Positions 33,790-43,302 of a DNA stretch of 47,804 nucleotides are shown here, piece by piece. The position numbers and the translations under genes were made by a program. The first letter of the stretch is position 1. Each line of letters opens with the position of its first letter. The notes under the pieces are model-generated. The model saw only the letters and a program-made list of their open reading frames with translations, had not been told where the DNA came from and did not search any database. The DNA comes from Pseudosporangium ferrugineum. GTDB taxonomy: Bacteria; Actinomycetota; Actinomycetes; Mycobacteriales; Micromonosporaceae. The stretch spans positions 1 to 47,804 of the forward strand of contig NZ_PVZG01000033.1 of assembly GCF_003002065.1 (NCBI RefSeq). Reading direction: 5' to 3'.

Positions 33790-35204
33790 CCCGGACGTTC
33801 CTGGGGATGCCGGCGACCGCACCCCGCGGCGTGGGAAACCTGCGCGGCGACGAGCCGTTCCCGGCGGCCGCGCACAAGGCGCTGGCCGACGACCAGCTGC
33901 GCCGCAACCTCGGCCACGCCACCGGCACGATCCGCCGCAAGTCGGGGGCGGTCGTCGCGGAGCTGCCCGACTGGCAGGAGCTGCGCGCGGCCGGCTCGGC
34001 GCTGAAGGCCGCCACCATGGCCCGCCTGCCCGAGCTGCTCGAACAGCTCGAGGAGAAGGTCACCGCGGCCGGCGGCGTGGTGCACTGGGCCGCGGACGCG
34101 AACGAGGCCAACCGGATCGTCACCGACCTGGTCCGGGCCACCGGCCAGCGGCGCGTCATCAAGGTCAAGTCGATGGCGACCCAGGAGATCGGCCTCAACG
34201 AGGCCCTGGCGGAGGCCGGGATCGCGCCGGTCGAGACGGACCTCGCCGAGCTGATCGTCCAGCTGGGCGACGACAAGCCCAGCCACATCCTGGTGCCGGC
34301 GATCCACCGCAACCGCGCGGAGATCCGGGAGATCTTCCTGCGGGAGATGCCGGGCGTCGACCCCGGCCTGACCGACGATCCGGCGACGCTGGCCGCGGCG
34401 GCCCGGCGCTACCTGCGCGAGACGTTCCTGAGCACGCCGGTCGCGGTGTCCGGGGCGAACTTCGCGGTGGCGGAGACCGGCACGCTGGTCGTCCTCGAAT
34501 CCGAGGGCAACGGCCGGATGTGCCTGACGCTGCCGGAGACGCTGATCACCGTCATGGGCATCGAGAAGGTGGTGCCCGCCTGGCGTGACCTGGAGGTGTT
34601 CCTTCAGCTGCTGCCGCGGGCGTCGACCGGGGAGCGGATGAACCCGTACACGTCGATGTGGACCGGGGTGACGCCGGGCGACGGGCCGCAGAGCTTCCAC
34701 CTGGTGCTGCTCGACAACGGGCGCACGGCGGTGCTCGCCGACGAGGTGGGGCGCCAGGCGCTGCACTGCATCCGCTGCTCCGCCTGCCTCAACGTGTGCC
34801 CGGTCTACGAGCGGACCGGGGGGCACGCGTACGGGTCGGTGTATCCGGGGCCCATCGGCGCGGTGCTGTCGCCGCAGCTCACCGGCGTGGCCGACAATGC
34901 GTCGCTGCCGTACGCGTCCTCGCTCTGCGGCGCGTGCTTCGACGCCTGCCCGGTGCGGATCGACATCCCGTCGCTGCTGGTGCATCTGCGGAACAAGGCC
35001 CCGCATCCGCGTACGGAACGGATCGCGATGGCGGCGGCCGCGTACACGATGGACCACCCGGCGCTCTACACCCGCGCGCAGCATGCCGCGAAGCTGAGCG
35101 GGCGCCTGAAGCACCTGCCCCCGCCCCTGAACGGCTGGACCGCGAGCCGCGACCTGCCGGAGCCGCCAGCGGAGACCTTCCGCGACTGGTGGGCGCGCCG
35201 ATGA
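33786..35204 (+). CDS. lutB: L-lactate oxidation iron-sulfur protein LutB
   Basis: The product is 472 residues. The N-terminal LUD domain (about residues 60-300; VIKVKSMATQEIGLNEALAE, VAETGTLVVLESEGNGRM) is followed by two ferredoxin-like 4Fe-4S motifs, CIRCSACLNVCPVY and CGACFDACPVRI, and a C-terminal extension ending near DWWARR. This is the standard LutB/YkgF layout, the electron-transfer core of the complex. GGAGGAG lies just before the ATG. Start and stop overlap lutA and lutC by 4 bases each. Confidence 0.94.
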   Translation: MTRTFLGMPATAPRGVGNLRGDEPFPAAAHKALADDQLRRNLGHATGTIRRKSGAVVAELPDWQELRAAGSALKAATMARLPELLEQLEEKVTAAGGVVHWAADANEANRIVTDLVRATGQRRVIKVKSMATQEIGLNEALAEAGIAPVETDLAELIVQLGDDKPSHILVPAIHRNRAEIREIFLREMPGVDPGLTDDPATLAAAARRYLRETFLSTPVAVSGANFAVAETGTLVVLESEGNGRMCLTLPETLITVMGIEKVVPAWRDLEVFLQLLPRASTGERMNPYTSMWTGVTPGDGPQSFHLVLLDNGRTAVLADEVGRQALHCIRCSACLNVCPVYERTGGHAYGSVYPGPIGAVLSPQLTGVADNASLPYASSLCGACFDACPVRIDIPSLLVHLRNKAPHPRTERIAMAAAAYTMDHPALYTRAQHAAKLSGRLKHLPPPLNGWTASRDLPEPPAETFRDWWARR

Positions 35205-35779
35205 GCAGCCGCGATCTGATCCTCGGCCGGGTCCGGGCGGCCCTCGGCGACACCCCCGTGCCGGAGGTGCCGCGCGCTTACCGGCCGGCCGGCAGCCGGG
35301 CCGCCGACCTCGAGGTGCTCGTCGACCGGCTCGTCGATTACAAGGCGGTCGTCCACCGTACGGGCGACATCGCGTCGGTCGTCGCCTCGCTGGATCCGGG
35401 CCGGCTCGTGGTGCCGCCCGGCGTCGACCCGTCCTGGCTGCCGCCCGGCGCCGAACTGGTCACCGACGAGCACGACGCCGACGCGGTCCTGACCGCCGCC
35501 ACGGTCGCGGTGGCCGAGACCGGGACGATCGTCCTCGACGGCTCGCCCGACCAGGGGCGGCGGGTCGTGTCCCTCCTGCCCGACCTGCACATCTGCGTGG
35601 TCCGTACCGATCAGGTCGTGGCCGCCGTGCCGGACGCGATCGCCCGCCTGGACCCGACGCGCCCGCTCACCTGGATCAGCGGCCCGTCGGCCACCAGCGA
35701 CATCGAGCTCAACCGGGTCGAGGGGGTGCACGGCCCTCGCCGGCTGCACGTCGTCCTCGCGGACTTCACCACTCCGTGA
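35201..35779 (+). CDS. lutC: L-lactate oxidation protein LutC
   Basis: The product is 192 residues with a single LUD domain (VAETGTIVLDGSPDQGRR, LLPDLHICVVRTDQVVAAVP, and the terminal GPSATSDIELNRVEGVHGPR signature). It is the third component of the LutABC complex. The start overlaps lutB (ATGA). A perfect 12-bp hairpin begins on the base after the stop, so this is the end of the operon. Confidence 0.93.
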   Translation: MSSRDLILGRVRAALGDTPVPEVPRAYRPAGSRAADLEVLVDRLVDYKAVVHRTGDIASVVASLDPGRLVVPPGVDPSWLPPGAELVTDEHDADAVLTAATVAVAETGTIVLDGSPDQGRRVVSLLPDLHICVVRTDQVVAAVPDAIARLDPTRPLTWISGPSATSDIELNRVEGVHGPRRLHVVLADFTTP

Positions 35780-35820
35780 CGGGATCGCCGCCCTGGACCG
35801 CCTCTTCCGCGGCGATCCCG
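35780..35820 (+). terminator. Terminator of the rhamnose/lactate operon
   Basis: CGGGATCGCCGC (35780-35791) and GCGGCGATCCCG (35809-35820) form a perfect 12-bp stem with a 17-base loop, starting immediately after the lutC stop. No T-run follows. Confidence 0.75.
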
Positions 35821-35864
35821 GCCACCCCTGGGACGATGCCGGCGCCGTCGGGCACGCTGGGCCG

Positions 35865-36497
35865 ATGGCGACGATCGGGTTCCTGCACACCGCGGACGTG
35901 CACGTGGGCACGTTCCGCACCCTCGTCCGCGAGCTCGCCCCCGGCCGCGACGACGTGCACGTGGTCGACGAGGCCCTGCTCACCGGGGCCCGCGAGCGCG
36001 GCGTCGACGACGACCTCCGCGACCGGCTGCGGGGCCGGCTGCGCCAGGTGGCCGCCGCGGGCGCCGGGCTCATCGTCTGCACCTGTTCCACGCTGAGCGG
36101 GCACGCCGAACGGCTGAGCGCCGAGGTGGGCGTGCCGGTGCTGCGGGTGGACCGGCCGATGGCGGAGGCGGCGGTGGCCGCGGGCCGCCGGATCGGCGTC
36201 GTCGCCGCGGTGGCCTCGACGCTCACGCCGACCGTGGACCTGCTGGCCTCGTACGCCGGCCCCGGCACCCGGATCGTCGAGGCGCCGTGCCTGGACGCCT
36301 GGCCGCTGTTCGAGTCCGGCGACCTCGACGGCTACGCCCGCCGCATCGCCGAGCACGCCCGCACCCTCGACGTGGACGTCGTCGTGCTGGCCCAGGCCAG
36401 CATGGCCGCCGCCGAGGTTCTCCTCGCCGACCTGGGCAAACCCGTGTTCAGCAGCCCGCGGGCCGCGGTCCGCCGGGCCGACCGCCTGCTCGGATAG
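35865..36497 (+). CDS. Asp/Glu racemase-superfamily protein
   Basis: The product is 210 residues. It has the first catalytic cysteine motif of the Asp/Glu/hydantoin racemase superfamily (LIVCTCSTLSG, about residues 69-79), GVPVLRVDRPMAEAAV and RIGVVAAVASTL. In the second motif, where a cysteine is expected before a Thr/Ser-Gly/Met pair, the sequence reads VVVLAQASMAAAE and so lacks that Cys. A two-base racemase mechanism is therefore doubtful; a lyase/isomerase-like or decarboxylase-like reaction using one Cys, as in related families, is possible. No ribosome-binding site is evident before the ATG. It lies outside the rha operon, beyond the terminator. Confidence 0.72.
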   Translation: MATIGFLHTADVHVGTFRTLVRELAPGRDDVHVVDEALLTGARERGVDDDLRDRLRGRLRQVAAAGAGLIVCTCSTLSGHAERLSAEVGVPVLRVDRPMAEAAVAAGRRIGVVAAVASTLTPTVDLLASYAGPGTRIVEAPCLDAWPLFESGDLDGYARRIAEHARTLDVDVVVLAQASMAAAEVLLADLGKPVFSSPRAAVRRADRLLG

Positions 36498-36506
36498 TCC
36501 GCCGGC

Positions 36507-37034
36507 TCAGCCGACCGAGATCTCCACGGCACGGACGTCCCGGTTGTCCGCGATCCGCCACAGATCCCGCTCGTCGCCCAGCGTGATGCCGTCGACCGTG
36601 GCCGGGTCGACGACCAGGCTCGTGCCGTCGTCGAGCTGGAAGGCCAGCCCGCGGACCTGCCCGTCGGCGAAGTCGTCGTCCACGTACAGCGTGACCGCCT
36701 TGCACTCCAGCGCCCGGTAGACGCTGAGGTACACGCTCGTCAGGTCGACCAGCACGCCCCGCAGCTGGTCCTCCGCGTCCAGGTCGGGGTGCACCACCGG
36801 TTCGGTGGCGGGCCCGATGCGCAGCCAGCGGCCGGTCTCGGCCGCGGTCAGGCTGAGGTAGCCCTGACCGGGCGCGCCGATGAAGACCTGCTTGGGGTAG
36901 AGCACCACCCGCTCGGGGCTGCTGCTGAGATCGCCGTAGCCGGCGACCAGCACCTCCTCGAGGCGGTGGCACCGGCGGAACAGGCGGATCAGATCATCCA
37001 TCGCGTGGCCGATCGGGTAGGAGACGTTCCTCAT
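36507..37034 (-). CDS. Uncharacterised protein
   Basis: The product is 175 residues and I do not recognise it. It is acidic with alternating hydrophobic strands (LEEVLVAGYGDLSSSPERVV, CKAVTLYVDDDFADGQVRGL, GTSLVVDPATVDGITLGDE), no signal peptide or membrane helix, and reads as a small cytoplasmic alpha/beta protein. Codon third positions are G/C-rich as in its neighbours, which supports coding. The ATG at 37034 lies inside the 3' end of the upstream antiporter gene (41-base overlap); an ATG at 37001 is an alternative. Either way the two genes are probably cotranscribed. Confidence 0.6.
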   Translation of the reverse strand: MRNVSYPIGHAMDDLIRLFRRCHRLEEVLVAGYGDLSSSPERVVLYPKQVFIGAPGQGYLSLTAAETGRWLRIGPATEPVVHPDLDAEDQLRGVLVDLTSVYLSVYRALECKAVTLYVDDDFADGQVRGLAFQLDDGTSLVVDPATVDGITLGDERDLWRIADNRDVRAVEISVG

Positions 37035-38649
37035 GGTCGAGTTCGCGTTCGAGCACCCGCATCCCCTCGTCCGAGAGCCGGCCCGCGTCGCGCCAGCGCA
37101 GCAACTCCTCGCGCTGGGCGTCGATGACCGAGCGGCGCACCTTCAGCGCGGCCTCGTACTGCGGCGAGACGGGGACCTCGTCGGAGTCCGACTGCTCGAG
37201 CAGGTCCAGGCGGCGGCGGTAACGCTCCAGGCGGGAGTCGAGCTGCTTGCGCATCGTCTCGATGGCCTGGTCTTCCACGTGGTCGTGCCGCTGCAGGTGG
37301 ATCTCGTCCAGCCGGTCGAGCGCGGCCTGCACCGACGCCGAGCGAGCCTCGTTGCGCAGCCGCACCTTGTCCGCCTCGTTCGCCTTGAGGCCCAGCATGC
37401 GGACCAGGGGTGCGAACGTGATGCCCTGTCCGACCAGGGTAACCAGGACGACCACGAACGCGCAGAACAACAGCAGGTCCCGGTCCGGGAAGGGCAGCCC
37501 GGCGTCGGTGTGGTGCGGAATGGTGAAGACGGCGGCCAGGGTGATCACGCCCCGGGTGCCGGACCAGGTCAGCGCGGTGATCTCCTTGCCGTCCAGGCGG
37601 CGCTCGCGTTCGCTGTTGCTCTGCTCGGCGGCCGGGTCCCCGCCGAGCCGGGCGTGCATCGAGCGCGGCAGCATCTGGGTCAGCACCAGGAAGAGCGGCC
37701 GGAGCAGCAGAACCACGCCCGTCGACACCGCCACCGCGATGACGATCGTGGACGTCTCGTACTCCGACAGCCCCTCGATCACCCACGGCAGCTGCTGGCC
37801 GATCAGCAGGAAGACGAGGCCCTCGAGGAGGAAGTCGACGAGCCGCCAGACCGCGCTGACCTGGAGCCGGCTGGCCCCGGAGCTCAGCCGGGGCGCGTCG
37901 TGGCCGACGATCAGCCCGGCCACGACCACGGCCAGCACGCCGGAGACGTGCACCCGCTCGGCGGCCAGGTACGCCACGAACGGCGTGGCCAGCGACACGG
38001 CGTTCGCGATCAGCGGGTCGTGCTGGATCGGCCGGGCCGCCCGGACCGCGTACGCGACGACGATGCCGGCGATCACCCCGCCCGCGGCCGAGATGACGAA
38101 CTCGCCCACCGCGGCCGAGAAGGAGAACTCCTGGCCCACCGCGGCGGAGATGGCGACGCTGAGCAGGGTCAGCGCGGTCGCGTCGTTGAGCAGTCCCTCG
38201 CCCTGCACGAGGGTGACGATGTTGCGGGGCAGACCCACCTTCTTGCCCACCGCCAGCGCGGCGACCGGGTCGGGCGGGGCCACCGCGGCCCCCAGCGCCA
38301 CCCCGGCGGCCAGCGTCGCGCCGGCCACGAGGTAGTGGAAGCCGACGCCGATCAGCAGGGCGGTCAGCAGAACCAGGACCACCGACAGGCTGATGACCGT
38401 ACGCAGGTTGCGCCGGATGTCCACGAGTGAGGAGTCCAGTGCCGCGTTGTAGAGCAGCGGCGGCAGGACCAGGGTCAGGATCAGCTCGGGCTCGAGTTCC
38501 ACGTTCGGCCCGGGAAGCAGGGCGTAGAGGATGCCCAGGAGGGTCAGGAGGGCGGCGGCGGGCAGGCCGGTACGGTCGGCGAACCAGCGGACCGCGACCA
38601 CCACCGCCACGCAAGCAAGGATGAACAGCAACGTCGTCTCGACACTCAC
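36994..38649 (-). CDS. Na+/H+ antiporter, CPA1 family (second copy)
   Basis: The product is 551 residues with about 12 membrane helices and the CPA1 signatures LGAAVAPPDPVAALAV, QGEGLLNDATALTLLSVA and TWSGTRGVITLAA. The cytoplasmic C-terminal tail (about residues 430-551) is long and charged, with a likely coiled coil (METIRKQ-like DQAIETMRKQLDSRLERYRR). It is a paralogue of the exchanger at 8725-10275 but differs in the loop (PPDP versus PPDT) and tail. The start is GTG at 38649 with GGAG about 10 bases upstream. Confidence 0.88.
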   Translation of the reverse strand: MSVETTLLFILACVAVVVAVRWFADRTGLPAAALLTLLGILYALLPGPNVELEPELILTLVLPPLLYNAALDSSLVDIRRNLRTVISLSVVLVLLTALLIGVGFHYLVAGATLAAGVALGAAVAPPDPVAALAVGKKVGLPRNIVTLVQGEGLLNDATALTLLSVAISAAVGQEFSFSAAVGEFVISAAGGVIAGIVVAYAVRAARPIQHDPLIANAVSLATPFVAYLAAERVHVSGVLAVVVAGLIVGHDAPRLSSGASRLQVSAVWRLVDFLLEGLVFLLIGQQLPWVIEGLSEYETSTIVIAVAVSTGVVLLLRPLFLVLTQMLPRSMHARLGGDPAAEQSNSERERRLDGKEITALTWSGTRGVITLAAVFTIPHHTDAGLPFPDRDLLLFCAFVVVLVTLVGQGITFAPLVRMLGLKANEADKVRLRNEARSASVQAALDRLDEIHLQRHDHVEDQAIETMRKQLDSRLERYRRRLDLLEQSDSDEVPVSPQYEAALKVRRSVIDAQREELLRWRDAGRLSDEGMRVLERELDHEERLLPDRPRDG

Positions 38650-38750
38650 CTAATCATTCTCCCGGACGGGTGATGATCTCGCGATCATGAGCCGCGCCCC
38701 GGGGCGTTAGGCTCGTGCGCCGGTGCCCGATGGGACAGGAGGGGCTGCTC

Positions 38751-41186
38751 ATGCGGCTGGGGCGTGCGGCCGTGGCGGTGGTCCTGCTGGCCGGCGCGAC
38801 GCTGGCCGGCGTGGGCGGCAGCGAGCGGCGCCCGTCGGTGGAACGGCGGGTGGCGGCGCTGATGGCGCGGATGACCCTGGCCGAGAAGCTGACCCTGATG
38901 CGCGGCGGCGCCCCGTGCGGGTACATCGGCTGCGTCGACGGCATCCCGCGGCTCGGCATCCCGCCCCTGCGGCTGCAGGACGGCCCGGTCGGGGTGGGCA
39001 ACGGCACCACCGGCGTGACCCAGCTGCCCGCCCCGGTGGCCGCGGCGGCGGCCTGGGACCCCGGGCTGATGCGGGCGTACGGGCAGGTCATCGGCGCCGA
39101 GCAGTGGGCCAAGGGCGCGAACGTGGCGCTCGCGCCCACCGTGAACATCGTCCGCGACCCGCGCTGGGGCCGCGCGTTCGAGTCGCTGGGCGAGGACCCG
39201 TACCTGGCCGGCCGGGCCGCCGCCGCGGAGATCGTGGCCATCCGCGCCGAGGGGCCGATGGCGCAGGTCAAGCACTTCGCCGCCTACAACCAGGAGACCG
39301 CCCGCAACACGTACGGCAGCGACGCCCGGGTCGACGAGCGGACCCTGCGCGAGATCTACCTGCCCGCGTTCGAGGCGGCGATCGCGGCCGGGACCGACTC
39401 GGTGATGTGCGGCTACAACCCCGTCAACGGCACGTACGCCTGCGAGAACGGCGAGCTGCAGCAGCGCATCCTCCGCGACGAGTTCGGCTTCGAGGGGTTC
39501 GTCACGTCCGACTGGGGAGCGACCCACTCGACCGTCGCGTCGGCCGAGAACGGCCTGGACATGGAGATGCCCGACGACCGCTTCTTCGGCGCGCCGCTGG
39601 AGGCCGCGGCCGGGCGCGGCGAGGTGCGGGTCGACGAGCACGTGCGCCGGATCCTGACCGCGATGGTCCGGCACGGGCTCCTCGACCGGCGGCCGACCGG
39701 GCGGCTCGACGCGGTGGTCACCGGCGACGCCCACGCGGCGGTGGCCCGCCGGGTGGCGGAACAGGGCAGCGTGCTGCTGAAGAACGACGGCCTGCTGCCG
39801 GTGGGCCCGGGCGTACGCTCGATCGCCGTCCTCGGCAGCGGGGGCGACACCAGCGTGATCAGCCAGGGTGGCGGCAGCGCCCGGGTGAACGCGCCGTACG
39901 TGGTCACGCCGTACCGGGGACTCAGGGAGCGGGCCGGCGCCGCGGCCGAGGTGACCTACGAGCCCGGCACCGTACGCTCGGACGGCGCCCTGCCCCTGCT
40001 CAGCGCCGAGCTGCGCGGGGAATTCTTCGCCGGCGCCACCCCCGCCGGTGCGCCCGTCGCCACCCGCACGGTCGCGTCGCTCGACGCGGACTGGCGCCGC
40101 GGCGACGCCGGCATCGGCCTGACCGACAACTGGTCGGCGCGCTGGACCGGCACCGTCACCCCGCCGGAGACCGGCACCTACACGTTCTCGCTGACCGCCA
40201 CCGACGGCGCCCGCCTGCGCGTCGGCGGGCGCACGATCGTCGACCACGGCTGGGCCGAGGCGGGCCGCCGCACCCGCACCGGGACGGCGACGCTGACCGC
40301 GGGCCGGCCCGTGCCGATCGAGGTGGAGCACGCCCAGTTCACCGGCGACGCCATGCTGACCCTCGGCTGGACGCTGCCCGGGCAGCGGCTGCACGACGAC
40401 GCGGTCGCCGCCGCGGGCCGGGCCGACCTGGCGGTCGTGGTGGTCGGCAGGTACGGGACCGAGGGCGCGGACCTGCCGGGCATCGGCCTGTCCGCCGACC
40501 AGGACCGGCTGGTACGCGACGTCGCCGAGGCCAACCCGCGCACGGTCGTGGTGGTCAACAGCGGCTCGGCGGTGGCGATGCCGTGGGCCGGCCGGGTCGG
40601 CGGGATCGTGGCGGCGTGGTATCCGGGGCAGGAGTACGGCCACGCCCTCGCCCGCCTGCTCTTCGGCGACGTGAACTTCTCCGGCAAGCTCCCGGTGACG
40701 TTCCCGCGCTCGCTGCGGGACCTGCCGACGGCCTCCCGCGAGCGCTGGCCCGGCGGCGAGTATTCGGAACGGCTCGAGGTGGGCTACCGCTGGTACGACG
40801 CGCGGGGCGTGACACCGCTGTTCCCGTTCGGGTACGGGCTGTCGTACACGTCGTTCGCGTACTCGGAGCTGGCGGTCTCGGCGCCGGACCGGGCCGGGAA
40901 CGTGCGCGTGAGCTGGACGGTCACGAACACCGGAAGCCGCGCCGGCGCGGAGGTGTCGCAGGTGTACGTGGGCCAGCCGGCGGAGACCGGGGAACCGCCG
41001 AACAATCTGCGCGGCTTCGCCCGGGTGGAGCTGGCGCCGGGGGAGGCGGGACGGGTCACGGCCGTGCTCGACGCCCGCAGCTTCCAGCACTGGGACGCGG
41101 GCTGGCGGACGGCCGGGGGCGCGTACCGGATCTCGGTCGGCTCCTCCTCGCGGGACCCGCGACTGACCGCGGAGGTGAACCGGTAG
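38751..41186 (+). CDS. Secreted GH3 glycoside hydrolase with PA14 insert
   Basis: The product is 811 residues. A short signal peptide (about 1-22) precedes the GH3 N-terminal barrel (about 25-310) with KHFAAYN and the catalytic nucleophile in GFVTSDWGATH (Asp254). The second GH3 domain (about 325-690) is interrupted by a PA14 module (about 418-545; LRGEFFAG, WSARWTGTVTPPETGTYTF, VGGRTIVDHGW). A C-terminal Fn3-like domain begins near residue 705. This is the layout of beta-glucosidases/beta-xylosidases in which PA14 shapes the substrate pocket. The linkage specificity is not readable. GGAGG lies 9 bases before the ATG; an upstream in-frame GTG at 38715 is less likely. Confidence 0.9.
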   Translation: MRLGRAAVAVVLLAGATLAGVGGSERRPSVERRVAALMARMTLAEKLTLMRGGAPCGYIGCVDGIPRLGIPPLRLQDGPVGVGNGTTGVTQLPAPVAAAAAWDPGLMRAYGQVIGAEQWAKGANVALAPTVNIVRDPRWGRAFESLGEDPYLAGRAAAAEIVAIRAEGPMAQVKHFAAYNQETARNTYGSDARVDERTLREIYLPAFEAAIAAGTDSVMCGYNPVNGTYACENGELQQRILRDEFGFEGFVTSDWGATHSTVASAENGLDMEMPDDRFFGAPLEAAAGRGEVRVDEHVRRILTAMVRHGLLDRRPTGRLDAVVTGDAHAAVARRVAEQGSVLLKNDGLLPVGPGVRSIAVLGSGGDTSVISQGGGSARVNAPYVVTPYRGLRERAGAAAEVTYEPGTVRSDGALPLLSAELRGEFFAGATPAGAPVATRTVASLDADWRRGDAGIGLTDNWSARWTGTVTPPETGTYTFSLTATDGARLRVGGRTIVDHGWAEAGRRTRTGTATLTAGRPVPIEVEHAQFTGDAMLTLGWTLPGQRLHDDAVAAAGRADLAVVVVGRYGTEGADLPGIGLSADQDRLVRDVAEANPRTVVVVNSGSAVAMPWAGRVGGIVAAWYPGQEYGHALARLLFGDVNFSGKLPVTFPRSLRDLPTASRERWPGGEYSERLEVGYRWYDARGVTPLFPFGYGLSYTSFAYSELAVSAPDRAGNVRVSWTVTNTGSRAGAEVSQVYVGQPAETGEPPNNLRGFARVELAPGEAGRVTAVLDARSFQHWDAGWRTAGGAYRISVGSSSRDPRLTAEVNR

Positions 41187-41211
41187 GGGCCGCGCCTCGC
41201 GACGCGGCCCC
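41186..41211. terminator. Terminator between the GH3 gene and ahcY
   Basis: GGGGCCGCG and CGCGGCCCC form a perfect 9-bp stem with an 8-base loop. It begins on the last base of the GH3 stop codon and ends 8 bases before the ahcY stop, so it can act in both directions. Confidence 0.7.
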
Positions 41212-41219
41212 CGGGTGGA

Positions 41220-42680
<1,461 letters not shown>

Positions 42681-42701
42681 GGAGAAGGGCACCCCCTGGT
42701 C

Positions 42702-42776
42702 AGGAGGCGCCCTTGCGTCATTGGCCCGCAGGCCGAGCGTGGCGGACCCTCGGGTCCGTCGCAGCGCCTCTCGGCA
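42702..42776 (-). promoter_or_regulatory. SAH riboswitch upstream of ahcY
   Basis: On the minus strand the leader reads GCCGAGAGGCGCTGCGACGG (42775-42756), a variable stem, CCGCCACGCTCGGC (about 42746-42733) and, after a linker, AAGGGCGCCTCC (42714-42703). These correspond to the conserved GAGG.GCGCUGC, C.CC..GCUCGG and ...GGCGCC.C parts of the SAH aptamer: CCGAG pairs with CUCGG, and GAGGCGC with GCGCCUC closes the pseudoknot. The class turns on ahcY when SAH builds up. TATGGT (42811-42806) upstream fits a -10 box. AGGG/CCCU around the ahcY ribosome-binding site could be the platform. Confidence 0.88.
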
Positions 42777-42972
42777 AGGGGCAGCGCCTCGTCGGGCGCC
42801 CGTCCACCATAACTCCGGTCTCCCATGATCGGGAATCCGGCCGAATACGGACCCCGTGCGTTCGCGCTGGTCCCGCGCGAGTGTGACGCGTGCCACTTCT
42901 CTGGAAGGCTGTCCGGATCCGCGCGGCCCGTTCGTCACCCGGGTGGATCACCACCGAGGAAAGGCTGCTGAG

Positions 42973-43302
42973 ATGAAGTACCTGATGTTCGTCTGCACCG
43001 ACACCGAGCCGGAGACCGACGAGTCGCGGATCCCCGACGTCGAGCGGTGGGTGACCGAGAACGACGCCGCGGGCCGCCGCCTGGCGGGCAATCAGCTCAC
43101 CCCGCCGTCCTCGGCGACCACCGTACGGGTCCGCGGCGGCGAGCTGCTGCTGACCGACGGCCCGTTCGCCGAGACCAAGGAGGTGATCGTGGGCTTCGAC
43201 ATCCTCGAGTGCGCCGACCTCGACGAGGCCATCGAGGTGGCCCGCGCCCACCCCATGGCCTGGGTCGGCCGGCTCGAGCTGCGGCCGTTCGCCGGCGCAT
43301 GA
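42973..43302 (+). CDS. YCII-related (DGPF-domain) protein
   Basis: The product is 109 residues, beginning MKYLMFVCTD and containing the LLTDGPFAETKEVIVGFDIL core that gives the DGPF family its name. The fold is a dimeric ferredoxin-like barrel; the biochemical role is unknown. It overlaps the start of the ECF sigma factor gene by 4 bases (ATGA). This pairing is the standard arrangement of ECF42-type systems, in which the small protein may modulate or be part of the output of the sigma factor. An upstream GGAAAGG serves as the ribosome-binding site. Confidence 0.9.
   Translation: MKYLMFVCTDTEPETDESRIPDVERWVTENDAAGRRLAGNQLTPPSSATTVRVRGGELLLTDGPFAETKEVIVGFDILECADLDEAIEVARAHPMAWVGRLELRPFAGA

Noticed and set aside
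35201..37034. The racemase-like and unknown genes as extra members of the rhamnose operon
   Set aside because: A perfect 12-bp terminator hairpin closes the operon at 35780-35820, and the unknown gene is on the other strand.
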